From contig CAWIDH010000027.1 of the NCBI GenBank assembly GCA_963834855.1, forward strand, positions 186,001-250,000: DNA of 64,000 nucleotides. The letters run 5' to 3'. This DNA comes from DATJKD01 sp963834855 (GTDB lineage: Bacteria; Pseudomonadota; Gammaproteobacteria; Steroidobacterales; Steroidobacteraceae). Both the position numbers and the translations under genes were made by a program. The notes below the pieces were generated by a model, which had not been told where the DNA came from, searched no databases, and saw nothing but the letters and a program-made list of their open reading frames with translations. Every line of letters begins with the position of its first letter. Positions within the stretch are counted from its first letter, which is position 1. Below, one piece after another: positions 37,316-48,401 of this stretch.

Positions 37316-38773
37316 ATGGAGCTCGTGCTGCTGCTCGCGATCCCCCTGACCGGCGCGCTGCTGCTCGCCGTCGTCGGCGGCCGGCGCTGGGCGCCGGAGA
37401 TCAACGTCGTGCTGAGCGCCGCCACGTTCGTCGCGGCCGGCGCGCTGACGGCGCGCGTCATCGGCGAGGGAAGCCTGCTGCTCGGGCGCGAGCAGTTCTT
37501 CGTCGATCCGTTCAACGTGTTCCTGATCGCGCTGACCGCCTTCGTCGGGCTCACGACCGCGCTCTTCTCGCGCCCGTACATGCGGGTGGAGATGGAGCAT
37601 GGCCGCATCACGCCGGGGCGGCTGCGGCTCTACCACAGCATGTACCAGCTCTTCATGGCGACGATGCTGGTCGCGCTCACGACCAACAACATGGGCCTCC
37701 TGTGGGTCGCGATGGAGGCGGCGACGCTGTCAACAGTGCTGCTGGTCACGCTGTACCGCACGCCGGCGAGCCTCGAGGCCGGCTGGAAGTACTTCATCCT
37801 CTGCGGGGTCGGCATCGCGCAGGCCCTCTTCGGCACGATCCTGCTGTACTTCGCCGCCGAGAAGGTGCTCGGCGCAGAGGGTGTCACCGCGCTTCTCTGG
37901 ACGCATCTCGACGCCGTCAAGACGCAGCTCGAGCCGACCGTGCTCGGGCTCGCGTTCGTGTTCCTGCTGGTCGGCTACGGCACGAAGGTCGGCCTCGCAC
38001 CGCTGCACAACTGGCTGCCCGACGCGCACGCGGAGGGCCCGACGCCGATCTCGGCCGTGCTGTCGGGGCTGCTGCTCAACGTCGCGATCTACGCGGTCGT
38101 GCGCTGCAAGGTACTGGTCGAGGGGTCGCTGCAGTCGTCGTTTCCGTCGCAGATGCTGATGGGATTCGGGGTCGCATCGGTCGTGCTCGCCGCGTTCCTG
38201 CTCTGGCGGCAGCGCGACATCAAGCGGCTGTTCGCGTACTCGTCGATCGAGCACATGGGGATCATCACGTTCGCCTTCGGCATGGGCGGCGCGGTGGCGA
38301 GCTTTGCGGCGCTGCTGCACATGACCGTTCACTCGCTCACCAAGTCGGCGATCTTCTTCGTCGTCGGGCACGCGGCGCAGAAAGCGGGGTCGCAGCTCAT
38401 GGACGACATCCGCGGCCTGATCACGACGAGCCCGACGATCGGCTGGGGGCTGATGGCCGGTTCGCTCGCGATCCTCGGCATGCCGCCGTTCGGCGTCTTT
38501 GCCAGCGAGTTCCTGATCCTGACGACCGCGATGCGGGAGCAGCCCTGGGCGACGCCGATCCTGCTCGTCTCGCTGGGCGTCGCGTTCGCCGCGATCTTCG
38601 GCCGGGTGCAGCCGATGGTGTTCGGCGAGACGAACGTCAAGCGCCTGCCGCACCCGCCGGCACTGCTGCCCGTGTTCACGCACCTGGCGATCGTGCTGCT
38701 GCTCGGTGTCTACGTACCGCCGTACCTCGCGGACTGGTACCGCGCCGCGGCGCGGCTGGTCGGAGGGCCCTGA
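37316..38773 (+). CDS. hydrogenase-4 subunit F-like antiporter subunit
   Basis: A second NuoL/M/N-type ion-translocating subunit, 485 residues. Channel elements are Glu in WVAMEAATLSTVLLV, Lys in GYGTKVGLAPLHNWLPDAHA, PTPISAVLSGLLLNVAIY (Asn where HyfB has Lys, as is common in HyfF) and IKRLFAYSSIEHMGI, followed by HMTVHSLTKSAIFFVVG. With the HyfB-like subunit the complex has two antiporter-like pumps; no HyfD counterpart is present. Confidence 0.92.
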   Translation: MELVLLLAIPLTGALLLAVVGGRRWAPEINVVLSAATFVAAGALTARVIGEGSLLLGREQFFVDPFNVFLIALTAFVGLTTALFSRPYMRVEMEHGRITPGRLRLYHSMYQLFMATMLVALTTNNMGLLWVAMEAATLSTVLLVTLYRTPASLEAGWKYFILCGVGIAQALFGTILLYFAAEKVLGAEGVTALLWTHLDAVKTQLEPTVLGLAFVFLLVGYGTKVGLAPLHNWLPDAHAEGPTPISAVLSGLLLNVAIYAVVRCKVLVEGSLQSSFPSQMLMGFGVASVVLAAFLLWRQRDIKRLFAYSSIEHMGIITFAFGMGGAVASFAALLHMTVHSLTKSAIFFVVGHAAQKAGSQLMDDIRGLITTSPTIGWGLMAGSLAILGMPPFGVFASEFLILTTAMREQPWATPILLVSLGVAFAAIFGRVQPMVFGETNVKRLPHPPALLPVFTHLAIVLLLGVYVPPYLADWYRAAARLVGGP

Positions 38774-38774
38774 G

Positions 38775-40374
38775 ATGTCGAGCCGCCGCTGGTGGGATCG
38801 CGCGGAACGGCTCGGTGGCGCGTTGCCGGCGCGGCGGCTGACCGCGACGCGACGGCGAGTGGCAAGCAGTGCGCCGCCGACGTCGCGGCCGCGGGCGGCT
38901 GCCTGCTCGCACTGTGGGCGCGTCGACGGCGTGTCCGGCGCGGGCACCGGCGTGCGTGCCGCGTTCGCGATCGAACCGGGCGTGCTGATCGCCGAGCTCG
39001 CGGTCGATCGCGACGGCGCGGCGTGTTACCCGGGTCTCGAGTCGGTCTATCCGTGCGCGTCGCGGATGCAGCGCGCCGTGTTCGACCTGGGCGGCCTGCG
39101 CTCGACCGATCCGGACCGGCGGCCGTGGCTGCGGCATGCCGCATGGCCGGCGGGCCTGCATCCGTTGCGCGACGCACCGGTCCGCGCTGCGTACGGCGGA
39201 CCCCTCCAGCGCGGAGACGCGGACCGTGGCGGCGCCGGCGTTTCGAACGGCGCTCCGGCCGATGATTACGCGTTCGTGCGCGTGCAGGGTGACGGCGTGC
39301 ACGAGATCCCGGTCGGGCCCGGTGCATGCCGGGATCATCGAACCGGGTCACTTCCGCTTTTCCGTCGTAGGCGAGAAGGTTCTGCGGCTCGAGGAACGGC
39401 TCGGTTATGTGCACAAGGGAATCGAGCGGCGATTCAGCGAGTTGGGGCTCGTCGACGGACACCGGCTGGCGGCGCGGGTTTCCGGCGATTCGGCAGTCGC
39501 GTACTCATGGGCCTATTGCCAGGCGCTCGAGGGCCTCGCGGGCTGCGTGATACCGCCGCGCGCATCCTGGCTGCGCGGTCTCGCGCTCGAGATCGAGCGC
39601 ATCGCGAACCATCTCGGCGACCTCGGCGCGCTCGGCAACGATGCCGGGTTCGCATTCGGCCTCGCGCAGTTCTCGCGGCTCAAGGAGCACTGGCTTCGCA
39701 CCGTGACCGCGGCCTTCGGCCAGCGCTACCTGCTGGACGCGGTCGTGCCGGGCGGCATGGCCGTCGATATCGCGCCGGACGCGGCGCAGGCGCTTGCCGC
39801 GCACGCGTCGCAGCTCGCGCGCGAAGTGCGCGAGCTGCGACGCATCTACGAAGAGCACGACGGTGTGCGCGATCGGTTCGCGGCCGCCGGCTGCGTCGCA
39901 CCGGAACTCGCGGCCCGGCTCGGGCTCGTCGGGCTCGCGGGCCGCGCGAGCGGCCATGCGTTCGACGTCCGGGTCGACTGGCCGTGCGCCCCATACGACG
40001 AGCTCTTGCCTTCGATTGCGCTGCGCACCGAGGGCGACGTCGCGGCGCGGGTCGCGGTGCGCTTCGACGAGCTCGCGGAATCGTGCCGGCTGGTCGCGCG
40101 CATCGCAGGCGGGCTGCCCGGAGGGTCGTTCCGCGCGGAAATCGCGGTCCCCGCAGCGCCCGCGTTTGGCGTCGGGGTCGTCGAAGGCTGGCGCGGCCCG
40201 GTGCTGGTCGCGCTCGATGCGGGGCCCGGGGGCCGGGTGCTGCGCTGTCATCCGCATGACCCGTCGTGGCAGAACTGGCCCGCACTGGAGCACGCGATCA
40301 TCGGCAACATCGTTCCGGACTTTCCGCTGATCAACAAGTCGTTCAACCTGTCCTACAGCGGACACGACCTCTGA
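38775..40374 (+). pseudogene. hydrogenase-4 subunit G-like large subunit without [NiFe] ligands (suspected indels)
   Basis: A fused NuoC/NuoD-like subunit. The NuoC part includes YPGLESVYPCASRMQRAVFD; the NuoD/HyfG part begins EIPVGP-VHAGIIEPGHFRF. The two lie in different frames because of one extra G near 39328 (CCCGGTGCAT for CCCGTGCAT). Around 38840-38925 the better match (ADVAAAGGCLLALWA) is also in another frame, so two more indels are possible. The L1 position, normally RICGIC, reads RVSGDSAVAYS; the C-terminal L2 position, normally DPCxxC, reads HDPSWQNWP. No Cys is left to bind Ni and Fe, so hydrogenase activity is excluded if the sequence is right. The stop at 40374 is 3 bp before the next gene. 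Confidence 0.85.
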
Positions 40375-40377
40375 GCC

Positions 40378-40881
40378 ATGTTGAGGACCCTGCGCCAGAT
40401 CTGTTCGGTCGGGATCGTGACGGAGCCCCCGCCTCCCGGCGACGAATCCCTCAGGATCCGCGACGCCCTGCAGACGCAGGTCCGCGACGTGCTCGGCCGC
40501 GCGCTCTGCATCCGTCACGTCGACGCCGGTTCGTGCAATGGCTGCGAGCTCGAGATCCACGCACTGGCCAACCCGGTCTATAACATCGAAGGCGCAGGGA
40601 TCCGGTTCGTCGCCAGCCCGCGCCACGCGGACCTGCTGCTCGTGACCGGGCCGGTGTCGACGCACATGGAGGCCGCGCTCCGCAGCACGTACGAGGCGAT
40701 GCCGGATCCGAAGCTCGTCGTCGCGATCGGCGACTGCGGCTGCAACGGCGGCATTTTCGGCGAGGGCTATGCGAGCCGTGGTCGCGTCTCGAACGTGCTC
40801 CCGGTCGATGTGGCGGTGCCGGGCTGCCCGCCGAGCCCGACGCGTATCCTGCAGGGCATCCTGGCCGCCATTGGACGCTGA
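40378..40881 (+). CDS. hydrogenase-4 subunit I / NuoB-like iron-sulfur subunit
   Basis: A 167-residue small subunit homologous to HyfI, HycG and NuoB. The ligands of the N2-type [4Fe-4S] cluster are present: Cys53 and Cys56 in GSCNGCELE, Cys120 (with Cys122) in GDCGCNGG and Cys150 in PGCPPSP. Thus the electron-transfer cluster is retained although the neighbouring large subunit has lost its Ni-Fe ligands. It is the last gene of the operon; no HyfA/HyfH ferredoxin-like subunit and no maturation genes follow. Confidence 0.92.
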   Translation: MLRTLRQICSVGIVTEPPPPGDESLRIRDALQTQVRDVLGRALCIRHVDAGSCNGCELEIHALANPVYNIEGAGIRFVASPRHADLLLVTGPVSTHMEAALRSTYEAMPDPKLVVAIGDCGCNGGIFGEGYASRGRVSNVLPVDVAVPGCPPSPTRILQGILAAIGR

Positions 40882-40895
40882 ACGGAGGCTCCACG

Positions 40896-41107
40896 ATGCG
40901 CGCGGTGATCTGCCGGCAACTGACGGGGATTGACGGGCTCTCGCTCGTCGAGGATTGGCCCGAGCCTGCGGCCGGGCCGGGCGAGGTGCTCATCGACGTG
41001 CGCAGCGCCGCGCTCAATTTCCAGCGCTCGCCGACTTCCGGGCCGCGTTCGAGGCCCTCGCTGGGCGGCGAGCTCGCGGCAAGGTGATCGTGACGATCGC
41101 AGACTGA
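40896..41107 (+). pseudogene. remnant of NADPH:quinone oxidoreductase (MDR family), internally deleted
   Basis: The first 43 codons from ATG 40896 match the start of zinc-independent medium-chain reductases: MRAVICRQLTGIDGLSLVED, GPGEVLIDVRSAALNF. Immediately afterwards the other frame gives the characteristic C-terminus ALADFRAAFEALAGRRARGK followed by VIVTIAD and a TGA at 41105-41107. About 250 residues, including the whole nucleotide-binding domain, are missing, so this is a deletion remnant. It lies 14 bp after the hydrogenase-like operon and converges on the ABC-F gene. Confidence 0.8.
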
Positions 41108-41114
41108 GACGTGC

Positions 41115-43049
<1,935 letters not shown>

Positions 43050-43160
43050 TCTAGCCGGGTCGATCCCCGGCGCCCGCTCAAATGCGCGGCGCGGGGGATT
43101 CCGGCACAATCCGCAACCCCCGAGCCCCTGGCCACCCCCGCAAGCGGAGCAGTCGAGTCG

Positions 43161-44619
43161 ATGAGCCAACGCATCCTGCCGAAGTCGGCGACGCATTCGT
43201 CCTGTCGCGCACTCCTGCTCGCGACCTTGACCCTGGTGCTCGCTTCGATCGCTGAGGCGCAGACGCCGGCCGTGTCGCCCGTGCTCGCGTTCAGCGGCTC
43301 GCGTCCGCCGGACGGCGTGATCCTCGGGCCGGACGGTGCGCTGTACGGCGCAGCCACCACTTCGTCGAGCGTCACGGGCGGCCTCATCTTCCGCGCGACG
43401 ACCGATGGCTCATCCGTGGAGACCGTGTACCAGTTCCGGAGCCAGGACGGCGTCGCCCCGGCCGGCGCGCTGCTGCTCGGCAGCGACGGGCAGTTGTACG
43501 GGACCGCTCAGTTCAGCAACGGCGGGATCTCGGTCGGCGGCGGCACAGTGTTCCGGGTTGCCCCCAACGGCACCGGCTTCACGGTGCTGCACAACTTCGC
43601 CCCGTCCACGTCGAACAACGTGAACTCGAACCCGATCAACACAGACGGCGCCAGCCCGCATGGCGCCCTCATCGAGGGCAGCGACGGGTTCCTGTACGGA
43701 GTCGCCCGTTTCGGCGGCCCGGCCGGCGCGGGTACGGTGTACAAGGTCGGCAAGGACGGCTCCGGCTTCACGCTGCTGCACGCATTCGCCGCAATCACGT
43801 CGTCGTCGTCGGTCATCGTCAATGCCGACGGGGCACATCCGCGTGCCAAGCTCGTGGAGAGCGCGGGCTTCTTCTACGGCACGACCAACGTCGGCGGAGC
43901 GAACGGGCAAGGCACGATTTTCCGCCTGGCCTTCGATGGCTCGGCCTTCGAACTGCTGCATGAGTTCACGACGCCCACCGCACCAAGCGGGTCGACCGTC
44001 GCGGTCAACGAGGACGGCGCCTTGCCACAGGCGGGCCTGACGGATGGCGGCGACGGACTCCTGTACGGCACGACGGTGCTGGGCGGCGCCAACGGCGTCG
44101 GCGTGCTCTATTCCATTACGCCTGCGCCCGACGGCTCGGTCATGACGGCGCTGCACAATTTCGTCGGCGAGAGCGGCACGGAGCCGATCGGTACGCTGCT
44201 CCTGGCGAGCGACGGCAGGCTGTACGGCACGACCGCTGCCGGCGGTACGACGTCTGGCGGAGGCGCTTCAACTCTGGGGACCGTTTTCTCGATCGCGCGC
44301 GACGGCACCGGGTTCACGAACCTGCACAACTTCGACGGCACGACCGGCTCGAACGGTAACGGGACGATGGTCCAGTTGAATGCCACCGAGTTCATCGGCA
44401 CGGCGACGAACGGCGGGCGGTGCGGGAGCGGCACGATCTTCCGCCTGAGTCTCGCCGGCACGACGGTGACCGGCGACACGACTTGCGGCGACGACGGCGG
44501 CGGCGGCGGTGATGGCGGGGGTGCCACGTCGCTCAGACCTGCTGCTGATGCTCGCCGCACTGCTGCTGGCGGCTGCGATCAGGCGCAGTCGATGCGCGAT
44601 CGGCCGTAATCAGGCCTGA
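43161..44619 (+). pseudogene. GloVer-type tandem repeat secreted protein with suspected frameshift at sorting tail
   Basis: Starts MSQRILPKSATHSSCRALLL with an export signal. It then has about seven tandem repeats of roughly 50 residues containing G..LYGT...GG...GTVF....DG..FT.LH.F, the choice-anchored GloVer repeat, presumably a beta-propeller-like fold. The reading frame itself ends at 44609 with an unnatural tail. Removing one G from the GGGGG run near 44516 gives GGGVPRRSDLLLMLAALLLAAAIRRSR and a stop at 44619: Gly-rich linker, hydrophobic helix, Arg cluster. That is the three-part form of GlyGly-CTERM/rhombosortase-type sorting signals. The gene would be full length apart from this indel. 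It converges with and overlaps the hupE-like gene end by 10 bp. Confidence 0.75.
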
Positions 44620-45758
44620 AGGCGGGCTGCGAACCAGGCCACGCCGACGAGCGCCGTGGCGATCGACAGTGCCGGCATGATCCGGCGCGGATAGGCAGGC
44701 GTACGGCGCAGCGCCCAGATTCCCGGCAGCGCGGCTGCCACGATTGCAAGCTGGGCGATCTCGACCCCGATATTGAAGCCGGCAAGCATCGGCGCCAGCC
44801 TGAACCCCGCCGGGCCGAGTTCCTGCAGGGCGTTCGCGAAGCCGAAGCCGTGGACGAGGCCGAAACCGCTTGCGAGCACCAGACGCCAGCGGGTCGCGGC
44901 CGGGAACAGGTTCAGCACGCCTGCCACGACGATTGAACCGGCGATCGCGACCTCGATCGGTTGGACCGGCACGCGCACCAGGTCCGCGGCGGCGAGTCCC
45001 AGCGTCACGGAGTGGGCGACGGTGAACGCCGTGACGATCCGGAGCAGGTCGCAGACCGCCTCCCGCGCGTGCAGCGCCGCGGTCCAGCCGGACGGCGAGC
45101 GTCGCAGGGCGCTCGGCAGCAGCAACAGCAGCACGAACGCGACGTGGTCGTAGCCGATCAGGACGTGCCGGATGCCTTCCGGCACGAATCGCCACAGGGT
45201 GGCAAGCGACGTCGTGACAGGCGGCTCGCTCCAGGCGGCGTGGCCCGGCGAGAGAACCGCAGTGTGGCGCCGGTCCGCCAGCTGCGCGTCGAGCAGTGTG
45301 GAGTAACCCGTGCTGCCGAAGAAGAGGCGTGATGAGACTTCGAGCGGCCCGGGCGCGGGACACGAGGCCTTCATCGCGACCGACACGTAGGGCTCTGCGC
45401 CACGCCGGGTCGCTGTGAGCTCGCCTGCCATCAGCCGGCAGCCGACGCCGCCACGGCGGACCTCGAGTCGATCCTCTGCGAACCGAGCGACCGCGGCCCG
45501 CCGCCGGTCCAGTTCGCGCGCGCTGAGGCGGCCGTCTCCGTCCGCGTCGAGCTCGAGCGGCAGCTGCAGGTCCGCAATGCGGATGTCCCAGGCGAGCGCA
45601 GGACTGGCCTCTGCACCGCCCGCTGCGATGCGCAGATAACTGACCCCGGTCGCGTGGGCGTCGACGGCGCCGGGCGCCAGGACGAGCAGGGCAAGCGCGA
45701 GCAGTAGGCCCCGTGGGCTGCCGGTCAATCGCGTGCACGGCCCGGTAGCCGAGATCAT
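44610..45758 (-). CDS. HupE/UreJ family membrane protein with EF-hand-like loop
   Basis: A 382-residue protein with a signal peptide and periplasmic N-domain carrying an EF-hand-like loop (DADGDGRLSARELDRR), then a seven-helix HupE/UreJ membrane domain. The signature FVPEGIRHVLIGYDHVAFVL and the later TVAHSVTLGLAA and FGLVHGFGFANAL blocks hold the His/Asp residues expected to bind metal. The family is linked to nickel or cobalt uptake. It is translationally coupled to the DUF4198 gene through ATGA at 45755-45758 (read on the minus strand). Confidence 0.85.
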   Translation of the reverse strand: MISATGPCTRLTGSPRGLLLALALLVLAPGAVDAHATGVSYLRIAAGGAEASPALAWDIRIADLQLPLELDADGDGRLSARELDRRRAAVARFAEDRLEVRRGGVGCRLMAGELTATRRGAEPYVSVAMKASCPAPGPLEVSSRLFFGSTGYSTLLDAQLADRRHTAVLSPGHAAWSEPPVTTSLATLWRFVPEGIRHVLIGYDHVAFVLLLLLPSALRRSPSGWTAALHAREAVCDLLRIVTAFTVAHSVTLGLAAADLVRVPVQPIEVAIAGSIVVAGVLNLFPAATRWRLVLASGFGLVHGFGFANALQELGPAGFRLAPMLAGFNIGVEIAQLAIVAAALPGIWALRRTPAYPRRIMPALSIATALVGVAWFAARLQA

Positions 45759-46654
45759 CAGCGCGTGTCCGCGGTCGTCGCAGCGACGCGGTTGAGGCAG
45801 GCGACCGCGGGCGCACGCACCGGATCGACTGTTACGCGCCGCCTGCGGCGCGTGAGCTCGAAGTTGAGCGACGCCCAGTGGCTCTCCCAGTCCGCGGTGA
45901 CGCCGCCCGCTTTGATCATGTGCACCGCGGCGATGCGCCAGACGCCGTCTTCGCGCAGCCGGAAGCGGGCCCGGCCGTCGGCATCGGTGCGCGCCTGCAG
46001 GGCTTCGGAAGTGCTCCCGGGTCGCGCGGCGCTGACGAGCGCGCCGGCGAGAGGCCTGCCCCGGTAAAACAGGCGGAACGACCGCGGCCCATCGGCGCCG
46101 CCGTTCACTGGCTCGGGGTCGGCGACCAGTTCGAGCGGCAGGCCCACGTGGCGGTCCGCGACAGCACCGGGTCTCTCGCCGACGCGGATCAGCGCTTTCG
46201 CATGGCGGGAATACGCTTCGCGCACTCCCTGCCGGCTTTCGCCGCGCTGCCGGCGCAGCGCGCTGACTCCTTCCAGCCCTTTCTCGTGGAGGTAATCCTC
46301 GAACTCCCTGGCCGGCAGCTGAGTGAACGCAGGATTGCTGGAGTAGGCGATCACGTAGTCGCCGGGCGTCGCGGGGCGTGTCACACCCGCCGGGTCGGAG
46401 CCATCCAGCCCGACGACCGGATGCTCAGACTCCGCGCCCAGCGCGGCGAACTTCACGATTCGAGCGGGGTTTCGGGCCAGCGACCAGCCCTCGAATCCGT
46501 CACCGACGCACAGGCGGACGCTGACCAGCTGGTTGGTTGACGGTGCGAAGCTCGAGGGCTCGATCCAGAATTCGTGTGCGGTCGTCATCGGCGTCCAGAC
46601 CGCGAGGACGGGAAACAGGAGAATCGCAACGACGTGGCGCGCGCGGTATCTCAT
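45758..46654 (-). CDS. DUF4198-family periplasmic protein
   Basis: A 298-residue exported protein. Signal peptide HVVAILLFPVLAVWTPMTTA is followed by mature HEFWIEPSSFAP, the usual DUF4198 start with an N-terminal His after cleavage. Later come GVTRPATPGDYVIAYSSNPA and a C-terminal Ig-like carboxypeptidase-regulatory part (PLAGALVSA, RTDADGRARFRLREDGVWRI). ATG 46654 is preferred, with GGAG 7 bp upstream; an earlier ATG at 46717 has none. The family is thought to assist nickel/cobalt transport, which fits the coupled HupE-like gene. Confidence 0.85.
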   Translation of the reverse strand: MRYRARHVVAILLFPVLAVWTPMTTAHEFWIEPSSFAPSTNQLVSVRLCVGDGFEGWSLARNPARIVKFAALGAESEHPVVGLDGSDPAGVTRPATPGDYVIAYSSNPAFTQLPAREFEDYLHEKGLEGVSALRRQRGESRQGVREAYSRHAKALIRVGERPGAVADRHVGLPLELVADPEPVNGGADGPRSFRLFYRGRPLAGALVSAARPGSTSEALQARTDADGRARFRLREDGVWRIAAVHMIKAGGVTADWESHWASLNFELTRRRRRVTVDPVRAPAVACLNRVAATTADTR

Positions 46655-46676
46655 CGGTGTCTCCGTTGGTGAGGCT

Positions 46677-46712
46677 GGAGCCCCGCCCGCCGTCCATGGC
46701 AGGCGGAGCTCC
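46677..46712 (-). other. 15-bp intercistronic RNA hairpin between DUF4331 and DUF4198 genes
   Basis: 46677-46691 pairs with 46698-46712 around a 6-nt loop. On the plus strand there are two C-A mismatches; in the minus-strand transcript both become G-U wobbles, so the stem is continuous only in the RNA of the operon. No U-tract follows. A role in mRNA processing, stability or partial attenuation is inferred. Confidence 0.55.
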
Positions 46713-46736
46713 ATCAAGTGCTAAGCAGACCAGCGC

Positions 46737-48226
46737 TCAGGGCGAGTCCTTGCTGTTGTTGGTGCCCGAATGCGGTGTCGCCAGGTACGGGAAGACCTGG
46801 TGATACGGCAGGTCGTTGGCGGCGATGTTGTCGCCGACGAGCGTGATCGTGGAATAGCTCGGGCCGCTCGCAATCGCAGTCAACGCGATGTCGACCACGT
46901 CGTCACCGAGTCGCCGGCCATTCGGCCAGCCGCCGGAGACGCCATCCGTCGTATCGCCGCCGATGAAGCCGAGCCGACTGAAGCCGGCCTGGCCCGCGAG
47001 GCGCACCGGGTTCGTGGTCGTCGCGACGCGCAGCACCTCGGGAATGAAGATCTTCTCCAGGTCCGTTCGACCGCTGGCCACGAAGCTCGTGCCGTACACC
47101 GCGTTGATCAACGTCGCGAGCTCGGGGTTGCGTGCGTACTTGGCGAACTGCGCATCCTGCGACGCAGGCGTGCGGTTGAAGCGATCCTTGTCGGCGAAGG
47201 CCACCAGGCCCTCGGTGAACAGCGGATTGCCGAGCCGCGACACCTGCTGCCAGCCACCGGAACTCCGCCGCGTGCCGTCCGGGTTTCGCATCGTGACGCG
47301 CGCGCGGCTCACCGAGGCGTAGACCCCGACGCCGGTCTGCTGACCGAAGAACACCGAGTCGTACTTGGTCGGGATGCCCATGGCCTCGAGATCGCTCACG
47401 GGGATCTGCATCGCGATCGAGAGCAGGTTGAAGCCCTTGAACCCGTCGACGCCGTTGCCGTCCTGGCCCAGCCCGTCCGACAGGCTGCCGTTGTTGTCCA
47501 GGATGCGGACGTTCAGCAGGTCGAAGATTCCCGGGATGCGTCCGCGAAGAAGCTGTCCTCGCGGGGACCGGCCCAGACAGCCTCACCTGTTTTCAGGCTG
47601 TAGATGGTCGAGCGCGTGTACACGTCGAGATCGCCCGCAGTGAGGGCGCCTGAGACGGCCTTGCCGTTCGCGTCGTTGTAGGAAGGAGTGACGTTGTTAC
47701 CGACGTTGGGCGGCGGGACGAGCAGTCCGCTGCGAATCGGCGTGGCCTTCCCGTTGGCGACGCGTATGACGCGGTACTTCTGCGTGAAGTTCTGCCGCGC
47801 ATCCCCGACGGCCAGGATCGGGCCGACTTCCCGACCCAGGCCGTACGAGAGGATCGTGTTGCGGTTCTTGTAGCCCGCATTCACGGGGTTGAATGCGAAG
47901 TCGTAGCGCAGCTTGGTCACGCCGGTCTTCGGATCCGTGATGTGGATGCTGTAGCGGGCGTCGTCGGCAAACCGCTCGTAGATGGCGCCGTCGCCCGGCT
48001 CCGAGAACGGCCGGAAGCTCATGCTGACGTTCAGCACCTTGATCGACGGGTTGTCGTACCGCGTGCCGATGAACGCATAGACGTCCGTCAGGTTCGCCTG
48101 TGGGTCCTGCTTGATGAGCGGTGCATCGCTGTGGTTGGAGGCGAGGACCGCGGGTGCCGCCGCCGCGCCCGCGAGTGCGCCCAGGGCCAGCATCAGCCCC
48201 TTTCGCAAGGTTCGTCCGGTATCCAT
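46737..48226 (-). pseudogene. DUF4331 family exported protein, one suspected indel
   Basis: Starts at ATG 48226 with AGGAGA 7 bp upstream. A signal peptide (LMLALGALAGAAAAPAVLA) precedes SNHSDAPLIKQDPQANLTDV, the typical DUF4331 start, and SMSFRPFSEPGDGAIYERFA. The frame breaks after GPREDSFFAD near 47538 and resumes as IPGIFDLLNVRILDNNG through the C-terminal half (VSDLEAMGIPTKYDSVFFG, YHQVFPYLATPHSG). About 495 residues would result. The function of the family is unknown; members are often found with ECF sigma/anti-sigma genes, as here. First gene of an operon with DUF4198 and HupE. Confidence 0.82.
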
Positions 48227-48306
48227 GTGACTGTCTCCTGTCGAGGTTGTGGGTCTTGATCGCTGCGGACATCCGTCCGTCGCGTCGCCGTGTTTCGTGC
48301 ACGTCC

Positions 48307-48335
48307 TATACGGGGCGGCGCAGCGCCCGGATGCA
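48307..48335 (-). promoter_or_regulatory. ECF-type promoter, leftward (DUF4331 operon)
   Basis: Minus-strand TGCATCC (48329-48335), 16-bp spacer, CGTATA (48307-48312). The predicted start near 48300 leaves a leader of about 75 nt before the DUF4331 ATG. The -35 is one arm of the palindrome CCGGATGCA-G-TGCATCCGG (48327-48345). The sigma factor encoded at 48598 is the obvious candidate reader (inference). Confidence 0.65.
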
Positions 48336-48336
48336 G

Positions 48337-48365
48337 TGCATCCGGCGGGCGACCGCGCCCGTATG
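48337..48365 (+). promoter_or_regulatory. ECF-type promoter, rightward (sigma factor side)
   Basis: Plus-strand TGCATCC (48337-48343), 16-bp spacer, CGTATG (48360-48365). It mirrors the leftward promoter exactly in box sequence and spacing, sharing the 19-bp palindrome. Transcription from about 48372 would cover the short leader frame at 48402 and the sigma/anti-sigma pair, suggesting autoregulation. Confidence 0.62.
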
Positions 48366-48401
48366 GATAGGGCAGGAAACCCACTCACCTGAGGAGACCT
48401 C

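Noticed and set aside
38775..40374. Functional [NiFe]-hydrogenase large subunit
   Set aside because: Neither of the two CxxC ligand pairs is present in any frame at the expected positions.
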